DNA of 11,909 bases. Origin: Methanobacteriota archaeon. Lineage in GTDB: Archaea > Thermoplasmatota > Poseidoniia > Poseidoniales > Poseidoniaceae. Both the position numbers and the translations under genes were made by a program. Below the pieces are notes generated by a model, which saw nothing but the letters and a program-made list of their open reading frames with translations, made no database searches and was not told the origin of the DNA. Shown here piece after piece: positions 1-7,637 of the stretch (positions are counted from its first letter, which is position 1; every line of letters begins with the position of its first letter). The stretch lies in NCBI GenBank assembly GCA_018645535.1, contig JABGWN010000083.1, positions 1 to 11,909 of the forward strand, in the 5' to 3' direction.

Positions 1-3000
1 CTGAATACAGGAATTGTCCAAGAGAGAGCCTCGAATTCAAACGGATTGGTTAACATTGGAAGCGGGAGTTCTCCCCCTGCAAGGATTCCAAAGATACGGT
101 CGATGACAAGTAGTCCAACGACCATATCCAATACGTTTGGAATACGTACACCGAGATCGCTTCGATTGAGGAGACTAAATCCTCCGAGAATAATGAGACT
201 GGCCATTAAGACCAGTAAATCAAATTGCTCTTCGAGGAAAACTGTTCCCTGACTGGCTCTTCCAGCGAGATGAACGAGGACAAGTCCACTCATCGTCATA
301 GCAATAGGAATTTCAACTCCGAGAATGTCAACCAATCGCAACTTCAAGGATTCAGCACGAACACGTGCTAAACTGATGAAGAGAATTGAGATGCTTGCAC
401 AGAGAATGATAGCAGTTGTTTGGTCACCGCCAAGGAAAGCGAACATGACTGATGCGAGAATGGAAACGCCTAGGAACGAGAGAACAATGGTTGGTCTGTG
501 CTGTATGTCTCCCACTTCGAGATCATCTGGCTGTGAGATGCCAGAACGCTTTGCTCGCTTCTTTTGCTTTTCAGCCAACTCGATAAGTTTTGGATCGATA
601 AGTGTCACGCCAGTTTCTTTGGATGACTGGTTGAGATAGGCCTGTGTGTTTTGTTTGGATTTCAATTCTTGCAAACGCTCTTCTTTTCGAGCAACTGAGC
701 GCATACCAGAGCGCCATTCACCCTGGATTGCGAGATAGGCTCCAGATCCAACGAAACTGAGAATGGCAAAGGTTGTGATCAGATTTGCTTCCAGTGCAAC
801 ACCTGTGTACAACATGGTGGAAATCATAGCTACGGTTGCTAATGTTGGTGGAAGCAATTTGTCCATCATCAAGACCCGTCGCAAGAAGTGGTAAAGTGTT
901 CCAAGAGAGAGTATTGCCATGAAGGTTGCATCTTCAACCCCTGTTGGGAACCAATCTGAATTGGTTAACTCCAATGCATCAGCATCCCGTAAAGCAGGCA
1001 TAGCAAGTAAACCGCTCATGATGAGAAGTTGCAACGTAACGATGCTATTCGATTGATTCTTTTTTGCTTCATCATCATCTTCGAACAGTTTGTCCGAATG
1101 GACCAGAAGCAGTGAACATCCTGCTACAAGACTTGCTGCATAAAGCGAAGTATGGCCAAATTTCCACCCAAAGAAAAGAGCGAAAACGCTCCAAGCAACG
1201 AGCATAGTACGCGGTTGACCACGATGCTGTTCGAGTGCAACTAAGGTTCCATGGAAGATGAGAATGGATCCCATAACAGCGAGTAATCCCCACGCAGGTA
1301 GTCCGTCAACACGAGCAATTCCCCATACGCTGACCAGTGAAATGATGAACGAAAGGTTCCACAATTGGAGTAATCCAGAATCACGGGCTCGGGCACTTAA
1401 CTCACTCAATCCAGCAAGTCGACCTGCAAGGTTTAGAGTCGATTCTCCTTGACTGATGTTGACATACAGTTGCTGCAGAACGAGAAGAAGCATCCACGCC
1501 GCTACATGTTGTTCATTCAAAACGACAGGAATGAAATCATTTGAGAACATTCGGGATTCGATATCGGTTGCGAACATCAACAGCCATATCCAAGGAGCGA
1601 GAACAGCAACGCCTGAGATTGAAGGAGACTTTCGCTGCACACCAAGCCATGCAAGGCCAATCCAGACAGATCCTTGTGCAACCAATAAACGCCATCCTTC
1701 GACTTCTCCAGGTATGAGCAACGTCAACAAGATGACGGCGACGATTCCACCTATCCATAGGACATGGTCAGATACAGCTTGCTGATTGCTCAGTAAGGCG
1801 ATGGATGTGAACAGAGCAGTAAGGATGGCATAGAGACTGTATCCATTCAAATCAGCAACTGGGATCGAGAATACACCGGTGCTCATTAGGATGACCAGCG
1901 CCAATAGGAACGGTGCAGGAATGAGAATAAAGGGGGCTAGTCGTTTCCAGTCGACGCCACGTACAGTAAGGTAGGATGCTCCAAACGCACTGATGAGAAG
2001 CAGTAATTGGGCTAATGCATAACCTGTTTCCGCTCTGTTTGCAGCGATGGCGAGAAGCGCACCGATCATTCCTAATCCGACAGATATTGCCCATAAGCCC
2101 GGCTTGCCAAGACCCAATGCTTTCGCAGCCTCAGAGAACCAGTTGTCTGCTTTGTGGAACTGAGTTGCAATGACTGCATTGGTTGCAGTAACTGCAAACA
2201 TGAGCATGAAGAGGAGAAGTTCATCATCAAATGAGACGATTTCAATACCAGCGATTTGCCATTCTTGGGAAAAGGAATGGAGCCCAATCCACAGATATGA
2301 TACTGCGATGCCAAGACTTGCAAGATTTCCTGAATTTCTGAAGACGGCTAAGCCATGCATAGAAAGCGTTCCCAACAAGATCATGGTCGCAACACCAATT
2401 TCGTCATAGAGCGCCCCAGTAGCACTTCCAAGAGCAAGCAGAACCAATGTTGCCTGAGCAGCAATCGCATCGTCATTATGACGTTGAGCAACGTAAACAT
2501 TGAATCCAATTAACGAAAGAAGAGACATTCCAAGCGTTTCATCTGCACCCAAAGGGGAGGCATCAAACCAGCCCCAGTGATGCGCATCGAGTGCAAATCC
2601 ATAGAGGATTTTCATCGAGATAATGACCCATGTGACGCCGAGGAGATGCATTCTTGGCATCGGAATCCATTTCTCTCCAGCCCATAGACCGGATAGACCC
2701 ATGATAATGAGAAGTGGGCCTCCAAGCATCGGCGGTAATGCAGTACCAACGACCCATCCAAGGACAGACCAAACCAAGACCATTCCGACAAGCAATCCAA
2801 ATCCAATGCGTCGCTCACCATGTACGGCGATATCTGTGACTGAATCTTCAGCTGCAGGCGCATCGACCGTTCCGTCTCTCTTCACGACTCCTGGTTCATC
2901 TGGTTGAGTGTTTGGTGCGGAAAAGAAATCAGCGATTTCACCGACTGCTGCATCCGTTTCAACGGGTACAACTTTTTCCTCTTCTTCGACTTCTGGTTCA

Positions 3001-3110
3001 GGGTCTGTAATAAGGAATCGATTCAAATCGACCCCCATGCCACGGTCGAAATTCTTCTTCCGTAGGACTTCATCTTCCACGAGGTCGTGGTCAGAAGTTT
3101 CCTCCTCCAT
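1..3110 (-). CDS. Giant polytopic membrane protein, unknown function (3' end beyond left edge)
   Basis: The frame is open for 1036 codons from the ATG at 3110 to the window edge with no stop, so the C terminus is missing. The start is supported by a strong Shine-Dalgarno run (GGAGGAGAGG, complement of 3116-3125) 5 nt upstream. Residues 1-100 are hydrophilic and very acidic (Glu/Asp runs such as EVEEEEK near 40-46) and probably cytoplasmic. From about 102 to 796 there is an almost unbroken series of hydrophobic helices. Residues 797-870 form a charged Lys/Arg/Glu/Gln-rich loop, and at least five more helices follow (about 872-1011). In total I estimate 25-30 membrane segments, a rough eye count. 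I see no catalytic motif, P-loop or Cys cluster. The size and helix count resemble the large DUF2339-type membrane proteins, but I cannot show homology. It is divergent from pckA across a 114-nt gap. Confidence 0.85.
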   Translation of the reverse strand, partial: MEEETSDHDLVEDEVLRKKNFDRGMGVDLNRFLITDPEPEVEEEEKVVPVETDAAVGEIADFFSAPNTQPDEPGVVKRDGTVDAPAAEDSVTDIAVHGERRIGFGLLVGMVLVWSVLGWVVGTALPPMLGGPLLIIMGLSGLWAGEKWIPMPRMHLLGVTWVIISMKILYGFALDAHHWGWFDASPLGADETLGMSLLSLIGFNVYVAQRHNDDAIAAQATLVLLALGSATGALYDEIGVATMILLGTLSMHGLAVFRNSGNLASLGIAVSYLWIGLHSFSQEWQIAGIEIVSFDDELLLFMLMFAVTATNAVIATQFHKADNWFSEAAKALGLGKPGLWAISVGLGMIGALLAIAANRAETGYALAQLLLLISAFGASYLTVRGVDWKRLAPFILIPAPFLLALVILMSTGVFSIPVADLNGYSLYAILTALFTSIALLSNQQAVSDHVLWIGGIVAVILLTLLIPGEVEGWRLLVAQGSVWIGLAWLGVQRKSPSISGVAVLAPWIWLLMFATDIESRMFSNDFIPVVLNEQHVAAWMLLLVLQQLYVNISQGESTLNLAGRLAGLSELSARARDSGLLQLWNLSFIISLVSVWGIARVDGLPAWGLLAVMGSILIFHGTLVALEQHRGQPRTMLVAWSVFALFFGWKFGHTSLYAASLVAGCSLLLVHSDKLFEDDDEAKKNQSNSIVTLQLLIMSGLLAMPALRDADALELTNSDWFPTGVEDATFMAILSLGTLYHFLRRVLMMDKLLPPTLATVAMISTMLYTGVALEANLITTFAILSFVGSGAYLAIQGEWRSGMRSVARKEERLQELKSKQNTQAYLNQSSKETGVTLIDPKLIELAEKQKKRAKRSGISQPDDLEVGDIQHRPTIVLSFLGVSILASVMFAFLGGDQTTAIILCASISILFISLARVRAESLKLRLVDILGVEIPIAMTMSGLVLVHLAGRASQGTVFLEEQFDLLVLMASLIILGGFSLLNRSDLGVRIPNVLDMVVGLLVIDRIFGILAGGELPLPMLTNPFEFEALSWTIPVF

Positions 3111-3224
3111 GATATCCTCTCCTCCAAAGTCCTGTTTCAAACCTCCCCCTTGAAGGTCAATTCTCCCTTAATTTTCGTATGGCCGAATAGAAAGGGACAA
3201 AGACAGACCGCGTTAGGAAGTTGC
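3111..3224. promoter_or_regulatory. Divergent intergenic region with shared AT-rich promoter-like patch
   Basis: This is the only upstream space for both pckA (plus) and the giant membrane protein (minus). One AT-rich patch, TTAATTTTCG at about 3168-3177, stands out. On the minus strand it reads CGAAAATTAAGG, which resembles an archaeal BRE plus TATA element. On the plus strand TTAATTTT could serve as the TATA box of pckA. With about 25 nt to the start of transcription, leaders of roughly 30 nt would result on either side, and both are long enough to hold the Shine-Dalgarno sites that are visible (AGGAAG at 3215-3220 for pckA; complement of 3116-3125 for the other gene). Assignment is by inspection only. 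Confidence 0.35.
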
Positions 3225-4817
3225 ATGGCGGAGACCTCCACCCCGACATCGACCCCCCTGACAACGCACGGAATTCGCCCTAAAGGCGACGTCCATTGGA
3301 ACCTTGATACCGACGTACTGCTCGACATTTCGATTGCTCGTAACGAAGGTGTTCTAAGTGCTCATGGCGCTCTTGTAACCGAGACTGGCGAGCGAACTGG
3401 GCGTTCCCCAAATGACAAATTCATTGTTGATGAAGAATCGACTTCAAACGACGTAAATTGGGGAGATGTGAACATCTCCACTGACCTTGCAACATTTGAG
3501 AGATTGCGTGCTCAAGTTATCGACTATCTTTCAGAGCAAGATCACCTCTTCGTCCAAGACCTCGCATGTGGCGCTGAACCTTCTGAAGCACTTCCAATCC
3601 GTGTCATTACACACAATGCTTGGCACAGTACATTTGCTCGAAACATGTTTGTTCGCCCATCCTTGGAAGAACTTGCATCTCACACACCTGATTTCACCGT
3701 CTTCCATGCGCCTCATTTCGAGGCAGATGATGCTTCTCTAAACTCACAATGCTTTGTTATCGTCAATTACGCTGCAGGTGAAGTCATCATCGGCGGAACT
3801 CGATATGCTGGAGAAATTAAGAAATCGATTTTCTCTATCATGAATCTCATTCTTCCAAAGAAGGGAATCCTTCCAATGCATTGCTCTGCTAACACAACAG
3901 GAGAGAACACAGCGATCTTCTTCGGTCTTTCTGGTACAGGAAAGACAACACTCTCTGCAGATCCAAAGCGTGCTCTCATCGGTGATGATGAGCATGGCTG
4001 GGGTGCAAATGGTGTGTTTAATTTCGAAGGTGGATGCTATGCGAAACTCATTGACCTATCAGAAGAAGATGAACCAGCAATCTTTGCAACAACTCGCCGC
4101 CGAGGAACCGTTCTTGAGAACATCGTTCTCGATGCAGATGGAGTTCCTGACTTCACTGATGTGAGTAAAACACAGAACACGCGTGGTTCTTATCCAATCG
4201 AATTCATCGATAATAGAACGCCGGATTCTCGTGGAGGACATCCACAGAACGTCATCTTCCTGACCTGTGATGCGTTTGGTGTTCTTCCACCAATCTCTCG
4301 TTTGACTCCAGAACAAGCGGCTTACCACTTCATTTCAGGTTACACAGCAAAGGTTGCTGGAACTGAAATTGGTGTAAAGGAACCTCAAGCGACCTTCTCA
4401 GCATGCTTCGGAGAGCCATTCATGCCAATGCATCCTGGTGTCTATGCCGATTTGCTTTCAGAGAAAATGGAACAAAACGGTTCAACTGCTTGGCTCATCA
4501 ATACTGGATGGAACGGTGGCCCATACGGTGTTGGAAATCGAATGAAGATCAAGTACACTCGTGCAATGCTCAACGCCGCACTTGACGGCGATCTTGACAG
4601 TGTCGAGTACATCACAGATGGACGATTTGGATTTGAAGTACCGACATCTTGCCCAGAAGTTCCTTCTGACGTTTTGCAACCAAGAACAACATGGAAAGAC
4701 AAAGATGCTTACGATGCAACAGCTGATAAATTGGCTGAAATGTTCAACACGAACTTTGAACGATATGCAGCAGGCGTTTCTGCTTCAGTCAATGAAGCCG
4801 CTCCTCGGACAGTTTGA
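3225..4817 (+). CDS. pckA: Phosphoenolpyruvate carboxykinase (ATP)
   Basis: The 530-residue product catalyses oxaloacetate + ATP to phosphoenolpyruvate + CO2 + ADP, the entry step of gluconeogenesis, or the reverse as an anaplerotic reaction; it is cytosolic. Family hallmarks are in order: substrate-binding GRSPNDK (59-65, Arg60), GTRYAGEIKKS (191-201, Tyr194/Lys200), Mn-binding His219 in MHCSANT, the P-loop GLSGTGKTT (234-242), metal-binding IGDDEHGW (252-259) and TRGSYP (319-324, Arg320). These correspond to Arg65, Tyr207, Lys213, His232, Lys254, Asp269 and Arg333 of the E. coli enzyme, and the length is close to its 540 residues. The frame is open further upstream to 3087, but the ATG at 3225 follows AGGAAG by 4 nt and matches the family N terminus. 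This is the ATP-type enzyme, not the unrelated-in-sequence GTP type found in many archaea. A DUF4190 gene follows after 39 nt. Confidence 0.97.
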   Translation: MAETSTPTSTPLTTHGIRPKGDVHWNLDTDVLLDISIARNEGVLSAHGALVTETGERTGRSPNDKFIVDEESTSNDVNWGDVNISTDLATFERLRAQVIDYLSEQDHLFVQDLACGAEPSEALPIRVITHNAWHSTFARNMFVRPSLEELASHTPDFTVFHAPHFEADDASLNSQCFVIVNYAAGEVIIGGTRYAGEIKKSIFSIMNLILPKKGILPMHCSANTTGENTAIFFGLSGTGKTTLSADPKRALIGDDEHGWGANGVFNFEGGCYAKLIDLSEEDEPAIFATTRRRGTVLENIVLDADGVPDFTDVSKTQNTRGSYPIEFIDNRTPDSRGGHPQNVIFLTCDAFGVLPPISRLTPEQAAYHFISGYTAKVAGTEIGVKEPQATFSACFGEPFMPMHPGVYADLLSEKMEQNGSTAWLINTGWNGGPYGVGNRMKIKYTRAMLNAALDGDLDSVEYITDGRFGFEVPTSCPEVPSDVLQPRTTWKDKDAYDATADKLAEMFNTNFERYAAGVSASVNEAAPRTV

Positions 4818-4856
4818 TTACGGAATGTTCAAAATGAACATGGCTGAAGCATTAGC

Positions 4857-5285
4857 ATGCAGCCAGATGGTTCAATGCCTTCAAATCAACCTCCAGCATC
4901 AATTCCGATTCAAGTGAATCCAGTACAGCAACCAATGCAAGTTGCCCAGCCAGTGCAACCAATGTTGTTTGGCTCAACCCAACCAATGATGGGACAACAG
5001 GTCATGATTCAACAAAATGGCAATGGTATGGCTGTCACCGGACTGGTGATGGGTATCCTTGGAATCGTTTGTTACTTACTTGGTTGGCTTATTTGCGTCA
5101 CATGGGCAGTCGGCTGGTTGTTCGGAATTCTAGCAATTATCTTTGGTCATCTCGGCCAAGCAGAAGGAAGTAGATCAGGAACCGGAGCAGGTCAAGGAAT
5201 AGCAGGATTTATTCTTGGTTATTTGACAATTCTCGGCTATATTGTTCCAATGATTCTGCTTGGTGGAAGCCTCGCAACGATTTGA
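4857..5285 (+). CDS. Small DUF4190-type membrane protein with Gln/Pro-rich N-terminal tail
   Basis: A 142-residue protein of unknown function. Residues 1-55 are low complexity, rich in Gln, Pro and Met, with repeated QPM/QPV units (for example at 25-36) and no charged residues beyond Asp4. Residues 56-142 fit the DUF4190 pattern: a first hydrophobic hairpin (about 58-98) starting MAVTGLVMGILGI, a GHLGQAEG turn, then a Gly-rich GTGAGQGIAGFILGYLTI segment leading a third helix (113-137). DUF4190 proteins are small membrane proteins of unknown role, often fused to disordered proline-rich tails, and this fits. An in-frame TGA at 4845 makes ATG 4857 the first usable start; no Shine-Dalgarno is visible, so it may be leaderless or poorly initiated. 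It lies 39 nt after pckA on the same strand and 55 nt before tRNA-Arg. Confidence 0.85.
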   Translation: MQPDGSMPSNQPPASIPIQVNPVQQPMQVAQPVQPMLFGSTQPMMGQQVMIQQNGNGMAVTGLVMGILGIVCYLLGWLICVTWAVGWLFGILAIIFGHLGQAEGSRSGTGAGQGIAGFILGYLTILGYIVPMILLGGSLATI

Positions 5286-5307
5286 AGAGCGATTCCTTCA
5301 CACCAAC

Positions 5308-5321
5308 CCCTTCAAAAAGGG
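5308..5321 (+). promoter_or_regulatory. Small hairpin / AT-rich core upstream of tRNA-Arg
   Basis: CCCTT-CAAA-AAGGG forms a perfect 5-bp stem with a 4-nt loop. Its AT-rich centre lies about 27 nt before the tRNA 5' end, where an archaeal TATA box is expected, so it may be the tRNA promoter rather than a hairpin acting in RNA. It also sits 23 nt after the DUF4190 stop and could be a 3' end structure of that transcript, although no T-run follows it on the plus strand. Confidence 0.25.
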
Positions 5322-5340
5322 AAGCCATCTGGATTGAATT

Positions 5341-5414
5341 GGGCGATTGGGGTAGTCTGGATATCCTTCCGGCCTTCGGAGCCGGGGACGTGGGTTCGAA
5401 TCCTGCATCGCCCG
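5341..5414 (+). tRNA. tRNA-Arg (anticodon TCG)
   Basis: This folds as a 74-nt class I tRNA without CCA. The acceptor stem GGGCGAT/ATCGCCC has seven Watson-Crick pairs. The D stem is GGGT/ATCC, with AGTCTGGAT in the loop. The anticodon stem CCGGC/GCCGG encloses the loop CTTCGGA, giving anticodon TCG (reads CGA, Arg). The T arm is GTGGG-TTCGAAT-CCTGC with wobble pairs, and the discriminator is G. The variable region is short (GGAC). Two T residues lie between the D and anticodon stems instead of one. CCA must be added after transcription. The ribD stop codon lies only 12 nt downstream on the other strand, so any read-through of the ribD transcript would be antisense to this tRNA. Confidence 0.93.
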
Positions 5415-5426
5415 CTTTCAACAGCA

Positions 5427-6452
5427 TCACTGCATGGGTGTACGCTTCCATACAGAAACGGTTTCATCTCCCCATTGTTCATTTCGAACAAAAGTAAGTC
5501 CTGAACTGGATAAGACATCATCATCAATATTGGAAGCAATGGGTTGTTGATGGACCACATCACTTTGGACAAGATAGAACTCATCGACTAGTCCTTCCGC
5601 AAGGAAGGCATGAACGGTCTTAGGGCCTCCTTCAACGAGAAGTCGTTGCCGCTGTAAGTCGCCTAATCGATTGAGAAGAGGAATCAATCCAGTAAAGTCA
5701 GACCCGATGCGCAATGTTTCATGCTCATCATTGTACACGATTGCATCTGAAGGAGTTCGTTCATTCGGGTCAAGAACGACTCGCAACGGTTGTCGTTCTG
5801 TTTCTACTCTACGAACGGTGAGCGTTGGATTATCTCGTTGAATGGTTTCCGCACCGACCAAGATTGCATCGCAATCCATTCGTAATCGATGGACTTCATC
5901 CAAGCATGCTTCACTCGTGAACCGCTGGGCTTGTTCTGAGCGATCATCAACTGAACCATTCGCATCAACAGCCATTTTCACAGTGACCATTGGTCTACGG
6001 TGTTCACACCAATGGAGGAACGGTTGCATTTGTTGACCAGCTTCATGCACAAGCAAACCTGTCTTGACACTGATTCCGGCTTTCTCAAGAACAGCAATGC
6101 CTTCTCCGCGAACGGTTGGATTTGGATCGTGATGTGCAACAATGACGCTCTTGACTCCTGACCAGAGCAATGCTTCAGTGCATGGAGGTGTTCTGCCATA
6201 GTGATTGCAAGGTTCGAGTGTGACGTAAGCAGTTGCTCCATTTGGAGAGTTTCCTTTGGCTTCAGCATCGTGAATCGCCATTTGTTCTGCATGCAATCCA
6301 CCGAGATGATCGTGCCAGCCTTCAGCAATGATTTTGTCATCTTTTACGAGGACACAGCCTACAACTGGATTTGGACTGACCTTGCCCCTGCCACGTTCAG
6401 CAACAGCAAGGGCTCTGTGCATGAATTTGACATCAGATTCTGACCAATCCAT
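5427..6452 (-). CDS. ribD: Bifunctional riboflavin biosynthesis protein RibD (deaminase/reductase)
   Basis: The 341-residue product performs two consecutive cytosolic steps of riboflavin synthesis: deamination of the diaminohydroxyphosphoribosylaminopyrimidine intermediate, then NADPH-dependent reduction of the ribose. The N-terminal zinc deaminase domain (about 1-145) shows SPNPVVGCVLV (26-36), the zinc/catalytic HAE (54-56) and PCNHYGRTPPC (81-91, ligands Cys82 and Cys91). The C-terminal reductase domain (152-341) shows RPMVTVKMAVDANGSV (153-168), DAILVGAETIQRDNP (195-209) and LVEGGPKTVHAFL (272-284). Length is near the E. coli protein (367). The frame is open upstream to 6596, but GGAGGG (complement of 6458-6463) is 5-6 nt from the ATG at 6452 and 2-3 nt from an adjacent ATG at 6455; I chose 6452. 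Archaea commonly use a separate reductase, so the fused form suggests bacterial ancestry. Confidence 0.96.
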   Translation of the reverse strand: MDWSESDVKFMHRALAVAERGRGKVSPNPVVGCVLVKDDKIIAEGWHDHLGGLHAEQMAIHDAEAKGNSPNGATAYVTLEPCNHYGRTPPCTEALLWSGVKSVIVAHHDPNPTVRGEGIAVLEKAGISVKTGLLVHEAGQQMQPFLHWCEHRRPMVTVKMAVDANGSVDDRSEQAQRFTSEACLDEVHRLRMDCDAILVGAETIQRDNPTLTVRRVETERQPLRVVLDPNERTPSDAIVYNDEHETLRIGSDFTGLIPLLNRLGDLQRQRLLVEGGPKTVHAFLAEGLVDEFYLVQSDVVHQQPIASNIDDDVLSSSGLTFVRNEQWGDETVSVWKRTPMQ

Positions 6453-6541
6453 CATGACCCTCCAACTTAGGCCAGAAGCCATCTCTTCATGAGTGCTTGG
6501 TTTAATCCCTAAAGTGGGGAAGAGTTCATGCGGAGGAGTTC
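6453..6541. promoter_or_regulatory. Divergent ribD / lipid kinase intergenic region
   Basis: Both genes must start from within these 89 nt. Translation signals are clear on each side: GGAGGG for ribD (6458-6463, minus) and GGAGGAG for the kinase (6532-6538, plus). TTTAAT at 6501-6506 is the best TATA-like element for the kinase; transcription starting about 26 nt on would leave a leader of roughly 13 nt containing the Shine-Dalgarno site. I see no long conserved leader or riboswitch fold before ribD; the space is too short for an FMN riboswitch. Confidence 0.3.
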
Positions 6542-7624
6542 TTGTCCCAAAACATGGCCTCTTCAAATGGTGAGACTTCAAACGATTCAACCACACCTTC
6601 AGTCATTAATTTTCAACCAGATGAGAGCAGCAAAAAGCGAAAGGGAATTCATCGACCAATGCCTACAGATGTATTCTCAAAACCATCAAATGATGGAGTT
6701 AAACCATCAAAAGTCTTCATGCTTGTTAATCCGTATTCAGGGAAAAAGAAGGGCGTGAAGGTTGCAGAAGCAGCGAAACAACTGCTTGAGGCATCGGATA
6801 TTGAAGTCGAAATACACATCTCTCAACACTCAGGTCATCTTGTTGACATCGTTTCTTCATTGGACGTTCAATCCGATCAAGCCATCGCTGTCGTAGGTGG
6901 AGATGGAAGCCTCTCGGAAAGTATCACTGGTTGGATGATGCAATCAAAAGACAACTCAACAATTCGATTTGGACTCATTCCTGCAGGAACTGGAAACTCT
7001 CAAGCTCATGATTTCGGTATCAAGAGTACGGAAGATGCAGTTTCAAGAATTGTCAATGGAGCAGCTCAATCGATCGATCTCGCACGAGTTGAATTGACAG
7101 AGGGATTGCCTGGTAAGAACAAGGGCCAGATGATTCGATACAGCCACAATTTGGTCACATGGGGGCTTGGCGTTGATTCAACAATTAAGGCTGAAAAAAT
7201 GCGCTGGATGGGTAGTATTCGATACGATGTCGGAATTCTCATGGCTATTATGGCCAATAATCGAAGACATGCGAGCCTCTACTTAGATGGACATAAGATG
7301 GAAGATGACTTCACATTGTTTCTTATTCAAAACAGTCAGACTGGAGGTTCGCTCTTACCACTTGCTCCAGGCGCTACTCTTGATGACGGATTAATGGATA
7401 TTGGAATCCTGAAAAAGATGACCAGAAGAGACATTTTGAAGGCGTTTGGACTTCTCAAGAAAGAAGGTCGGCACGTCTTCCATCCGAGAGTCGATTATCA
7501 TCAATTCAAAGAATTACGAATCGAAACACCAGAGCCAACGGCAATAAACATCGATGGAGAAAACATTGGTTCAACCCCATTGTCGATGGAAGTTCTTCCT
7601 TCTGCTGTACAAGTCTTCCATTGA
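6542..7624 (+). CDS. Diacylglycerol / sphingosine kinase-family lipid kinase
   Basis: The 360-residue protein has the DAGK catalytic fold, which transfers phosphate from a nucleotide to a lipid hydroxyl. Motifs: the first nucleotide-binding loop NPYSGKKKG (63-71), VVGGDGSLSESITG (117-130; the GGDGT-type loop with Ser), GLIPAGTGNSQAHDFGI (144-160), LAPGATLDDGLMDIGIL (274-290) and INIDGENIGS (335-344). Between them, residues 204-231 (LVTWGLGVDSTIKAEK, then RWMGSIRYDVG) follow the WG...D...EK.R..G..R[FY]..G pattern of sphingosine/ceramide kinases more closely than bacterial DgkB/YegS. Residues 1-55 are a polar, Ser/Thr/Lys-rich extension. No signal peptide or helix is seen, so it is cytosolic or peripheral. 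The start is TTG 6542, 5 nt after GGAGG; ATG 6554 would leave 15 nt. The natural substrate is unknown; an archaeal ether lipid or polyprenol precursor is possible. It converges with the lipoprotein gene (13 nt gap). Confidence 0.9.
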   Translation: MSQNMASSNGETSNDSTTPSVINFQPDESSKKRKGIHRPMPTDVFSKPSNDGVKPSKVFMLVNPYSGKKKGVKVAEAAKQLLEASDIEVEIHISQHSGHLVDIVSSLDVQSDQAIAVVGGDGSLSESITGWMMQSKDNSTIRFGLIPAGTGNSQAHDFGIKSTEDAVSRIVNGAAQSIDLARVELTEGLPGKNKGQMIRYSHNLVTWGLGVDSTIKAEKMRWMGSIRYDVGILMAIMANNRRHASLYLDGHKMEDDFTLFLIQNSQTGGSLLPLAPGATLDDGLMDIGILKKMTRRDILKAFGLLKKEGRHVFHPRVDYHQFKELRIETPEPTAINIDGENIGSTPLSMEVLPSAVQVFH

Positions 7625-7637
7625 ATCAATGAAGCTT

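Noticed and set aside
4561..4917. A 118-codon plus-strand open frame bridging pckA and the DUF4190 gene
   Set aside because: It overlaps the 3' end of pckA in another frame and resembles no protein; the DUF4190 frame is better supported.
5209..5451. A short minus-strand open frame containing GFEPTSPAP-like sequence
   Set aside because: This is the familiar false product of translating across the T arm of a tRNA (tRNA-Arg) in antisense.
6453..6596. N-terminal extension of ribD to the first in-frame start at 6596
   Set aside because: It would overlap the divergent kinase start, lacks deaminase-domain similarity, and the Shine-Dalgarno is placed for 6452/6455.
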